A DNA stretch of 64,000 nucleotides from Acinetobacter rudis (GTDB lineage: Bacteria > Pseudomonadota > Gammaproteobacteria > Pseudomonadales > Moraxellaceae). Below, piece after piece: positions 54,687-64,000 of this stretch; the stretch's first letter is position 1; each line of letters opens with the position of its first letter. The notes below the pieces were generated by a model. That model did not search any database and was not told the DNA's origin. It saw only the letters and a program-made list of their open reading frames with translations. The translations under genes and the position numbers were made by a program. Location of the stretch: positions 62,001 through 126,000 of the forward strand of contig NZ_BBRX01000019.1 of NCBI RefSeq assembly GCF_000829675.1, in the 5' to 3' direction.

Positions 54687-54793
54687 CAATTGAAATATCT
54701 CAAGTGTTGCAATGCAGTATAATCTACAGCATAGTACACAGCTAAAAACTAAATTTAATCAAATCAGTCTCTCAGATTTTAAGGAATTGCACC

Positions 54794-55942
54794 GTGCGTT
54801 TGAAAATAGCGAAAGAAAACCTACTCAATGTTTTGTCACTTGTGGCTGGAGCAGTAGAACGTCGCCATACTTTAAACATTCTTTCAAACGTGAAGATTCA
54901 GACTACGGCTCAGAGCTTGACCATTACGGGTTCTGATTCAGAAGTTGAGCTCGTTGCAAGTACTACATTGGCAGAAGGGGCGTGTTTGGCTGCAGGCGAA
55001 AGCACTGTTCCAGCCCGTAAGTTAATGGATATTTGTAAGTCTTTACCTTCAGCAGCTTTGATCGATTTACAGATCACTGAAGATCAACGTTGCATTTTAA
55101 AGTCTGGTAACAGTCGTTTTGTACTTGGAACATTACCTGCAGAGGATTATCCATTACTCAGTAATGAAAATCATCAGGGTACTCAAGTTCAAGTGACTGA
55201 ACGTGAGCTCAAGCGTTTATTTGAAAAAACAGCTTTTGCTATGGCTGTACAAGATGTTCGTTTTTACCTCACTGGAACTCTGTTAGAAGTTGAAGAAAAT
55301 CAACTACGTGCAGTAACAACAGATGGTCACCGTCTTGCTTTATGTGAAACACAAACGCACTCAACAACTGCACAGTCGACTCAAGCGATTGTTCCACGTA
55401 AAGCTGTTGCTGAATTACAGCGTTTATTGAGTGTTGAAGATCATCAGTTGAGCTTAATGATTGGTCGTGAGTTGCTCAATGTGACGATTAGCACGCCACG
55501 CCGTGATAAAGATGCACAAGAGATTACAGTAAGATTTACCACCAAGTTAATCGATGGAAAATTCCCAGATTATCGCCGTGTTATTCCACGTGGCGGTGAC
55601 AAAGTTGCCTTGGTTCAGCATGATGTATTTAAACAATCGCTACAACGTGTTGCTATTTTAAGTAATGAGAAGTTACGTGGTGTATTTTTAAACTTTGATG
55701 CAGATTCACTACAGTTACGTGCCAATAACCCAGAACAAGACGAAGCAATTGAAGATCTCGCGATTCAATTTGCGCATTCATCTTTGGAAATGTCATTTAA
55801 CGCACAATATGTTTTAGATGTACTCAATGTGCTGGATGGTGATGATGTTTCTATGACAATGACAGAGGCGAATCAATCCGTATTGGTTCAAGATCCTTCA
55901 CAACAAAACCAAGTTTATGTTGTGATGCCAATGCGTGTCTAA
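54794..55942 (+). CDS. dnaN: DNA polymerase III beta sliding clamp
   Basis: A 382-aa clamp of three repeated domains (MRLKIAKENLLNVLSLVAGAVERRHT in the first; ending in YVVMPMRV, the normal clamp terminus). It starts at GTG, with AAGGAATT upstream. It holds polymerase on DNA and takes part in regulatory inactivation of DnaA. It lies 107 bp after dnaA. Confidence 0.97.
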   Translation: MRLKIAKENLLNVLSLVAGAVERRHTLNILSNVKIQTTAQSLTITGSDSEVELVASTTLAEGACLAAGESTVPARKLMDICKSLPSAALIDLQITEDQRCILKSGNSRFVLGTLPAEDYPLLSNENHQGTQVQVTERELKRLFEKTAFAMAVQDVRFYLTGTLLEVEENQLRAVTTDGHRLALCETQTHSTTAQSTQAIVPRKAVAELQRLLSVEDHQLSLMIGRELLNVTISTPRRDKDAQEITVRFTTKLIDGKFPDYRRVIPRGGDKVALVQHDVFKQSLQRVAILSNEKLRGVFLNFDADSLQLRANNPEQDEAIEDLAIQFAHSSLEMSFNAQYVLDVLNVLDGDDVSMTMTEANQSVLVQDPSQQNQVYVVMPMRV

Positions 55943-55978
55943 TTCATTTTTTCTCCTTTTGAATGATAAGCGCTCCAT

Positions 55979-57061
55979 ATGCAGATTACGCGTTTAAATA
56001 TTCAACGAATTAGAAATTTAGAAATGGTTGTTTTGCAAGAGTTACAACCATTTAATGTCTTTTATGGTGAAAATGGCTCAGGGAAGACTTCTATCCTTGA
56101 AGCCATCCATCTTTTGGCCACAGGCCGTTCTTTTCGTACACATATACCCAAAAACTATATCAAACATCAATCTGCTGACGCTGTGGTTTTTGCTCAATCC
56201 AGTCATGAAAAAATTGGTATGCAAAAGCTGAGTACGGGAGAGCAGTTGATCAAGGTCAATGGTGATGCCTTAGCAACTCAAGGCCAATTAGCCAAAATTT
56301 TGCCTTTACAGCATCTAGATCCATTGAGTACCGATATTATTGATCATGGTGCAAAACCACGTCGCCAAATTTTAGATTGGTTAATGTTTCACGTGGAGCC
56401 AGATTTTTACCCTGCTTGGCAGCTATATAATCGAGCGTTAAAACAGCGAAATAGTTTATTGAAGTCGCAGCGTAATGTATCAATAGAGACTTTGGCACCT
56501 TGGAATGCATTATTGAGCCAATATGGTGAAATTTTGCATCTCTATCGTTTAGATATCGTGGAACAGTGGAAAGGTTTTATTCAGCAGGATCTTCAACAGT
56601 TGCTTCCCAATATTGAAATTGAGTTGGAATATGTTCCAGGTTTCCACGTGGAACAAGGTCTGTTACATGACTTAAATTATTACCACCAAAAAGATGTGGA
56701 ACGACGCTATACAGAGTATGGTCCACATCGCGCAGATTTGCGTTTAAAGGCTGCAACAGGAGATGCGAGTGTGATCCTGTCGCGTGGTCAGAAAAAGTTA
56801 TTAATTTTAGCACTTAAACTCTCTCAGATCGCAATGCTACATGCCTGTAATAAGGAAACTGTGGTACTATTAGATGATGTAACCGCAGAGTTAGATTTAA
56901 GTGCACAACAACGATTGATTAAGCGATTAAGCCAACTTGGTAGCCAAGTTTTTATGACCACCTTAGATCATGAGATCGTTAAAAATCATCTTCAAGATTT
57001 ATCTATTTCTTATCGATTATTTCGAGTCGATCAAGGTCAGGTTTGTGCTGAGGTCGTATGA
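55979..57061 (+). CDS. recF: DNA replication and repair protein RecF
   Basis: A 360-aa SMC-like ATPase of the RecFOR gap-repair pathway. It has Walker [18 protein letters not shown] near 30-46, a signature loop [17 protein letters not shown] near 270-286 and Walker [13 protein letters not shown]. It loads RecA at ssDNA gaps. It starts 36 bp after dnaN. Two CACGTG-centred sites resembling parS occur inside it. Confidence 0.95.
   Translation: MQITRLNIQRIRNLEMVVLQELQPFNVFYGENGSGKTSILEAIHLLATGRSFRTHIPKNYIKHQSADAVVFAQSSHEKIGMQKLSTGEQLIKVNGDALATQGQLAKILPLQHLDPLSTDIIDHGAKPRRQILDWLMFHVEPDFYPAWQLYNRALKQRNSLLKSQRNVSIETLAPWNALLSQYGEILHLYRLDIVEQWKGFIQQDLQQLLPNIEIELEYVPGFHVEQGLLHDLNYYHQKDVERRYTEYGPHRADLRLKAATGDASVILSRGQKKLLILALKLSQIAMLHACNKETVVLLDDVTAELDLSAQQRLIKRLSQLGSQVFMTTLDHEIVKNHLQDLSISYRLFRVDQGQVCAEVV
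56385..56400. other. Candidate parS site in recF
   Basis: TGTTTCACGTGGAGCC differs by two bases from the Pseudomonas parS (TGTTCCACGTGGAACC). It lies 3 kb from dnaA. A second related site GTTTCCACGTGGAACA is at 56640-56655. Confidence 0.35.
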
Positions 57062-57107
57062 TTTCTAATTTTTTATATTTTTGCTTAGGCCCATTTTTTT
57101 TAACTAG

Positions 57108-59585
<2,478 letters not shown>

Positions 59586-59621
59586 GCCTATAGCTTAATG
59601 ATTTTGTTTACAAAATGATCT

Positions 59622-59652
59622 AAAAAATGCACTCTTTGGAGTGCTTTTTTTA
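59622..59652 (+). terminator. gyrB intrinsic terminator
   Basis: AAAAAATGCACTC-TTTG-GAGTGC followed by a T7 run. Confidence 0.92.
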
Positions 59653-59730
59653 TTGGTTTTAATCCTAATTTGATGTTTAATTGATCAATATTCAGTGGTG
59701 AAATATCATAAAAACATCGGGGAGCTGACC

Positions 59731-60096
59731 ATGCAAGACTTATTAGAACAATCAAGAACTGCTTGGAGTGATGCTTATTACCGAGGGGATAGTGAGCAAT
59801 TACAGCATCATGAGCATCCTGATTTGCACATTGTGTACGAGGCTAAAGGCATCGTTGAGAGCAATATTAATCGCTATGAACAAATTGCACACGCCGTTAA
59901 AAACTCAGTTTGGAAGCCACAAAAGCCATCTATAGAGATTGAAGAATTTGAGTTTAATTCAACGATGGATCGCTGTATTGTTCGTTTAAAACCGCATGAA
60001 AACCTTATTTTAATACAAGAAACTTGGATATTTGAGCAGTCTTGGCAGTTGATTGAGCTTCGATTTTGCCAAAAAAAACCAATTTTACATGAATAA
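59731..60096 (+). CDS. NTF2-like/DUF4440-type small protein
   Basis: A 121-aa protein. LLEQSRTAWSDAYYRGDSEQLQHHEHPDLHIVYEAKG at the start and VWKPQKPSIEIEEFEFNSTMDRCIVRLKPHENLILIQETWIFEQSWQLIELRF fit a cystatin/NTF2-like alpha-beta cone fold. Such proteins bind small ligands or catalyse varied reactions; none can be named here. The ATG at 59731 follows GGGGAG; the frame is open to 59695 without a ribosome site. Confidence 0.65.
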   Translation: MQDLLEQSRTAWSDAYYRGDSEQLQHHEHPDLHIVYEAKGIVESNINRYEQIAHAVKNSVWKPQKPSIEIEEFEFNSTMDRCIVRLKPHENLILIQETWIFEQSWQLIELRFCQKKPILHE

Positions 60097-60529
60097 AAAG
60101 CTTTAATTAAGTCTGATTTATCCACAGTTTATCTGCTCAAATTTTGAATTTAAAGCACTTGTGTTATTGCTTGCAATCCTTTTAAATTCAAACCTTGTAT
60201 GTGATTTTTGTGGATAACTTTTCTAATGTAAAAGCAGCTTTTGAATTTAAATTACAGGGATTTGCTTAACCCTTAGCTCTGTGGATAAGTTTTACTTCAT
60301 CTTGGTGTTTGCAATGCCGAGAAAATAGAGTGAAACCATGTACTTTTACGGGCTAAATTTGCTAATTAGAATAACTTAAATATGTTCCACGGGCTGAAAA
60401 ATCATTGTTAAGTAGAAATAAAAAAGCACAATCCTAAGATTGTGCTTTGATTTTTTAGTGTGGCTTAATGGAAAAATGAGCGACAGTTATATTCGCTACT
60501 GTATTGATTTTGGAGGTTAAACTACCAAT
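60097..60529. other. Second DnaA-box cluster beyond gyrB
   Basis: Three perfect DnaA boxes TTATCCACA lie at 60118-60126, 60209-60217 (inverted) and 60280-60288 (inverted). Among them is TTTTGAATTTAAA(G) at 60142-60155 and 60239-60251, with an inverted copy at about 60179-60192. The 14-mer TTTTGAATTTAAAG also occurs in oriC (52895-52908). No ORF is supported. A terminator follows at 60423-60456. Confidence 0.75.
60423..60456. terminator. Intrinsic terminator
   Basis: Stem AAAGCACAATC/GATTGTGCTTT with a 4-base loop and a T6 run at 60451-60456 on the plus strand; A-rich on the other side. Confidence 0.85.
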
Positions 60530-62464
60530 CTAGTCTTCGAAAGAACTTTCTAATTCTTCAAGTTCAATCATCAATTCAAACATCTGCTCTTCAATTTGCT
60601 TAAGCTCAGTATTGAGTTGGGTTTGTTCATTCATGATTTTGAGCAATTCATCTTTGCGTTGACTGTCATAAATACTACTGTCTGCGAGTGCAATCTCAAT
60701 TTGGCCTAGACGCTGCTGTAATGTGGTGATTTTTGCTTCATATTTTTCAATATTTTTACGAATAGGTCGACTCATTTCACGGCGACGGGCTGCTTCTTTA
60801 CGCTGTGCTTCCTTATCGACCTTAGAGACTACGGTTTTTTCAACCACCAAAGATTGTACTACAGCAGTTTCAGGTCCTTTTTTCATCAGTTCGATACGTG
60901 CCTGACGTAACCACTGTGCATAATCTTGTAGATCACCATCAAAACTCTTGGCCTGTGCACCATGAACTAAGATCAGTTCATCACAAACACTGGCAATCAA
61001 TTGGCGTTCATGCGAAACCAATACAACCGCACCTTCAAAGTCTTGTAATGCCATAGTTAGCGCATGACGCATATCTAAATCTAGATGGTTGGTTGGTTCA
61101 TCCAAAATAAGCACATTAGGACGACGCCATACAATGAGTGCAAGAGCAAGTCGGGCGCGTTCGCCACCTGAAAAACTTTCACTCGGTGTATCCATACGTT
61201 CGCCACTGAAGCCGAAACTTCCTAGGAAAGCGCGTAGTGTTGCTTCACTAATTTTTTTATCAGCAATTCGTGACAATTGCAGCATAGGGCTAGCCTTGCC
61301 ATCAAGTGCATCCATTTGATGCTGGGCAAAATAACCAATGTTCAATAGTTCTGAAGCTTGGCGTGTACCTTTTAATAGGGGTAGATCACCAACTAAAGAT
61401 TTAATGAGGGTTGATTTACCAGCACCATTCATCCCCAAAAGGCCGATACGACTGTTTGGCGTAATTTGAAGTTGGACATTGGTTACAATGAGCTTGGTCT
61501 CATAACCGATATCGGCTTGATCTAAGATCAAAAGTGGCGTGCTCATTTTACTTGGTTCACGGAAACTAAAGGTGAACGGGGTATCAACATGAGCAGGTGC
61601 AAGCTCTTGCATGCGTTCTAATTGCTTGATTCGGCTTTGTGCCTGACGTGCTTTGGTGGCTTTGGCCTTAAATCGGTCAATGAACTTTTGTAAATGTGCA
61701 CGAGTTTCTTGTTGTTTTTCAAAAGCTTGTTGATGCTGTGCAAGTCGTTCAGCACGTGTAGTTTCAAAGGTTGAATAATTACCTGTATATAAGGTCAACT
61801 CTTGATTTTCAATATGTAAAATATGATCAGTAATTGCATCTAAGAAATCACGGTCATGGGAAATCAAGACTAAAGTACCAGGATACGCACTTAACCAATC
61901 CTCTAACCATAAAATCGCATCTAAATCTAAATGGTTTGTTGGTTCGTCGAGTAAAAGTAGATCAGAGCGACTCATTAGGGTACGTGCCAAGTTGAGGCGC
62001 ATACGCCAACCACCTGAAAAACTGGCAACATCAAGTTGGGATTGATGTTCAAAAAAGCCAAGGCCAGCCATCAACTGAGAGGCTTTAGCAGGTGCTGAAT
62101 AACCATTGATTTCATCAAAACGACTATATAGCTCTGCAAGTTCGTGATCGCTCAGTTCAGCAGGGTGGTCGAGTTGATGTTGAATGCGCCAATATTCTTC
62201 ATCCCCAGACAGGACAAAATCAATTGCTTTCATATCCAGCGCTTCAATTTCTTGCGCCATATGTGCAACAGTCCAGATCGCAGGACGTCTTAAGCTACCG
62301 CTATCGGATTCGATTCCACCGAGGAGTGCTGAAAATAGTGTGGATTTACCCGCACCATTGACACCAGTCAAACCGATTTTCCATCCCGGATGTAATTGCA
62401 TGGATGCGTCTTTAAATAACACACGTCCACCGCGACGTATGGAAAGTTGTTCTAACTGGATCAT
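60530..62464 (-). CDS. ABC-F family ATP-binding protein (YheS-like)
   Basis: A 644-aa protein with two ABC domains and no membrane segments. The first has GVNGAGKSTLFSALLGG and FSGGWRMRLNLARTLM...LLLLDEPTNHLDLDA; the second has GMNGAGKSTLIKSLVGD and FSGGERARLALALIVW...ILDEPTNHLDL. The linker and a coiled-coil C-terminus (about 560-640) match YheS/ABC-F proteins, translation factors acting on the ribosome exit or E site. Both Walker sites are intact. It is not an exporter. Confidence 0.93.
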   Translation of the reverse strand: MIQLEQLSIRRGGRVLFKDASMQLHPGWKIGLTGVNGAGKSTLFSALLGGIESDSGSLRRPAIWTVAHMAQEIEALDMKAIDFVLSGDEEYWRIQHQLDHPAELSDHELAELYSRFDEINGYSAPAKASQLMAGLGFFEHQSQLDVASFSGGWRMRLNLARTLMSRSDLLLLDEPTNHLDLDAILWLEDWLSAYPGTLVLISHDRDFLDAITDHILHIENQELTLYTGNYSTFETTRAERLAQHQQAFEKQQETRAHLQKFIDRFKAKATKARQAQSRIKQLERMQELAPAHVDTPFTFSFREPSKMSTPLLILDQADIGYETKLIVTNVQLQITPNSRIGLLGMNGAGKSTLIKSLVGDLPLLKGTRQASELLNIGYFAQHQMDALDGKASPMLQLSRIADKKISEATLRAFLGSFGFSGERMDTPSESFSGGERARLALALIVWRRPNVLILDEPTNHLDLDMRHALTMALQDFEGAVVLVSHERQLIASVCDELILVHGAQAKSFDGDLQDYAQWLRQARIELMKKGPETAVVQSLVVEKTVVSKVDKEAQRKEAARRREMSRPIRKNIEKYEAKITTLQQRLGQIEIALADSSIYDSQRKDELLKIMNEQTQLNTELKQIEEQMFELMIELEELESSFED

Positions 62465-62750
62465 GAAGATTTAAACTACTGTAAATGGTCAAATGGGCTT
62501 AGTTTAATAGATATCGTACGATTGCCGCAAAAAAATCTGTGACAAGATGGGTTTTTACTAAATATATGTATGATTTTCTGTTGAGGTGCAATGAATGCTG
62601 CTTACAGTATATTGTAAGCTTAGATCAATGTTGAGTAACGGACTCTGAATTGATTATGTTATACTACGATGTACACTATTGACTCAGCGACTGATCGGTT
62701 GCTGCTCTGAATACGCTTTGCGATTTAAACCGTTTGAGGAATGATCCATC

Positions 62751-63086
62751 ATGAATGCCCAAGCTCTTGAAATGACTGATAATGCAGCAAAAAAAGTGCG
62801 TCAACTTCGCGATAGCGAAGGCAATCAAGACCTGATGTTGCGCGTTTATGTGACAGGTGGTGGTTGTTCAGGCTTCTCCTATGGCTTTAACTTTGCTGAT
62901 GCAGCCAATGAAGATGATGCTAAATTTGAAAATGGTGATGTCACCATGGTTGTTGATTCATTGAGTTACCAATACTTGATTGGATCAAAAGTAGATTATA
63001 TTGAAGGTCTTGAAGGTTCACGTTTTATTATTGATAACCCAAATGCGACAACGACTTGTGGTTGCGGGTCGTCATTCTCGATTTAA
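62751..63086 (+). CDS. erpA: Iron-sulfur cluster insertion protein ErpA
   Basis: A 111-aa A-type Fe-S carrier. It has [19 protein letters not shown] with Cys39 and the C-terminal [11 protein letters not shown] with Cys103 and Cys105, the three cluster ligands. It delivers clusters to apoproteins such as isoprenoid enzymes. ErpA is favoured over IscA because no isc genes are adjacent and because its length and tail fit. A terminator follows. Confidence 0.9.
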   Translation: MNAQALEMTDNAAKKVRQLRDSEGNQDLMLRVYVTGGGCSGFSYGFNFADAANEDDAKFENGDVTMVVDSLSYQYLIGSKVDYIEGLEGSRFIIDNPNATTTCGCGSSFSI

Positions 63087-63105
63087 GCAAGCCTTGAGCT
63101 GTTTT

Positions 63106-63132
63106 AAAAAGTCCCCAGTTGGGGACTTTTTT
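63106..63132. terminator. erpA intrinsic terminator
   Basis: AAAAAGTCCCC-AGTT-GGGGACTTTTTT, symmetric, between erpA and convergent anmK. Confidence 0.92.
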
Positions 63133-63143
63133 GTTGGGTGTGT

Positions 63144-64000
63144 TTATACCACGGAGATCGTACCTAAAACCCTAAAGCCTGTCGCACCTGTTACTGCAGG
63201 TAAGTTACCACTTTGCTGTTCACAAAAACGCATTGCGAGCCAAGCAAAGGCCGTAGCTTCAACCCAAGTTGGTGAAATACCAAGTACTTGCGTACTTTGC
63301 ACAGTCCATTCATGTTTACGTAAGCGCCAACGTAGTTGTTCCATCAGCTGTGTATTATAAGCGCCACCACCACAGACATAGACTTCACCTGTATCAAGTG
63401 GGGAGCGATAAATTGCTTTTTTGATGGCACGGGTGGTAAGTTTGAGTAAAGTGGCTTGAACGTTTTCAGGACGGTCTTCGAGCTCATCGTATTCAACGTC
63501 ATTACGCCAATCTAAAATTTGTTCATCTAACCACTCTAAATTAAAGTCTTCACGACCAGTACTTTTGGGTGGCTCTTTAGAAAAGTATTCATGAGATTGT
63601 AAGCGATCAAGTAAAGTTCGGATGGGTTGACCATATGCCCCCCAACGACCATCCTCATCATAAGGTTGGCCTGTGTAACGATGGCACCATGCATCCATCA
63701 GAATATTTGCTGGACCTGTGTCAAAGCCATAAACCTCATCCACTTTTCCTGCGGGTAAAATACTGACATTGGCAATGCCACCCAGATTGAGAATGACTCG
63801 GTGTTTACTTGGGTGCTGGAACACATCCTGGTGAAATGCAGGTACTAATGGCGCACCTTGGCCACCAGCTGCTAAATCACGACGACGAAAATCAGAAACA
63901 ACAGGGATTTTGGTGATTTCAGTAATAATATTTGGGTCACCAATTTGTAAACTGAAACCATGTTCAGGGCGGTGACGAATGGTCTGTCCATGTGAACCAA
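63144..64000 (-). CDS. anmK: Anhydro-N-acetylmuramic acid kinase, 3' part
   Basis: The coding frame continues past the right edge, so the 5' end is missing; the first internal ATG (63824) is not the start. Visible blocks are GSHGQTIRHRPEHGFSLQIG, VVSDFRRRDLAAGGQGAPLVP, VILNLGGIANVSIL, GFDTGPANILMDAW and VYVCGGGAYN, all characteristic of AnmK. It phosphorylates and opens anhMurNAc in cell-wall recycling, feeding back to GlcNAc-6-P. It is convergent with erpA. Confidence 0.95.
   Translation of the reverse strand, partial: GSHGQTIRHRPEHGFSLQIGDPNIITEITKIPVVSDFRRRDLAAGGQGAPLVPAFHQDVFQHPSKHRVILNLGGIANVSILPAGKVDEVYGFDTGPANILMDAWCHRYTGQPYDEDGRWGAYGQPIRTLLDRLQSHEYFSKEPPKSTGREDFNLEWLDEQILDWRNDVEYDELEDRPENVQATLLKLTTRAIKKAIYRSPLDTGEVYVCGGGAYNTQLMEQLRWRLRKHEWTVQSTQVLGISPTWVEATAFAWLAMRFCEQQSGNLPAVTGATGFRVLGTISVV

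Overview
The window is a chromosomal segment of a gammaproteobacterium. The genes rpmH-rnpA-yidD-yidC-mnmE lie on one side of an AT-rich, DnaA-box-containing gap and dnaA-dnaN-recF-gyrB on the other, so the replication origin is inside the window. The low-to-moderate GC content, the protein set (RarA, Ppc, Mpl, DapB, DsbB/DsbC, an OmpW-like porin, a GlsB-like protein) and the wording of the proteins suggest Moraxellaceae, most likely Acinetobacter. That assignment is from memory of the families; no similarity search was run.

Layout. Bases 1-67 hold the first codons of phoB, which runs off the left edge. From 0.3 to 6.2 kb there is a divergent TetR/short-chain dehydrogenase pair with a clear operator, a MATE pump, a DUF445 membrane protein, a lipoprotein and a DUF924 protein. 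From 6.4 to 12.7 kb lie gshA, dsbB, a lipase-like hydrolase and the yqiA-parE pair. From 12.7 to 20.5 kb there are outer-membrane proteins (OmpW-like, Tsx-like, a MetA-pathway-like protein), a ribosome hibernation factor, a glutathione transferase and small stress or envelope proteins. From 20.5 to 33.7 kb come rarA, ppc, a TetR regulator, dnaJ, a fatty acid desaturase, dapB, mpl and a SotB-like exporter.

Accessory locus, 33.8-36.5 kb, minus strand. This AT-rich four-gene operon stands out. It has a 28-codon ORF with a good ribosome binding site, a 9-bp hairpin, a 327-aa protein with an HExxH motif and the R...NGI.H block of the HExxH putative peptide-modification family, a 133-aa protein resembling carboxymuconolactone decarboxylase, and a 12-TM MFS exporter. 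The last three genes overlap each other. I read it as a small, probably undescribed RiPP (ribosomally made, modified peptide) pathway: precursor, modifying enzyme, accessory protein, exporter. This is inference.

From 36.9 to 52.0 kb lie a TerC/Alx-type transporter behind a yybP-ykoY-like manganese riboswitch with a visible terminator, guaD, hpt, dsbC, a divergent RcnR-like sensor and CDF metal exporter with two G-tract operators, an AzlCD amino-acid exporter between AraC regulators, and mnmE-yidC-yidD.

The origin region follows. DnaA boxes cluster at 52.84-53.22 kb upstream of dnaA. A second cluster of three perfect boxes lies at 60.12-60.29 kb beyond gyrB and shares a 14-base AT element with the first. 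The window ends with an ABC-F protein, erpA and the truncated anmK.

No tRNA, rRNA, insertion sequence, prophage or CRISPR array was seen.
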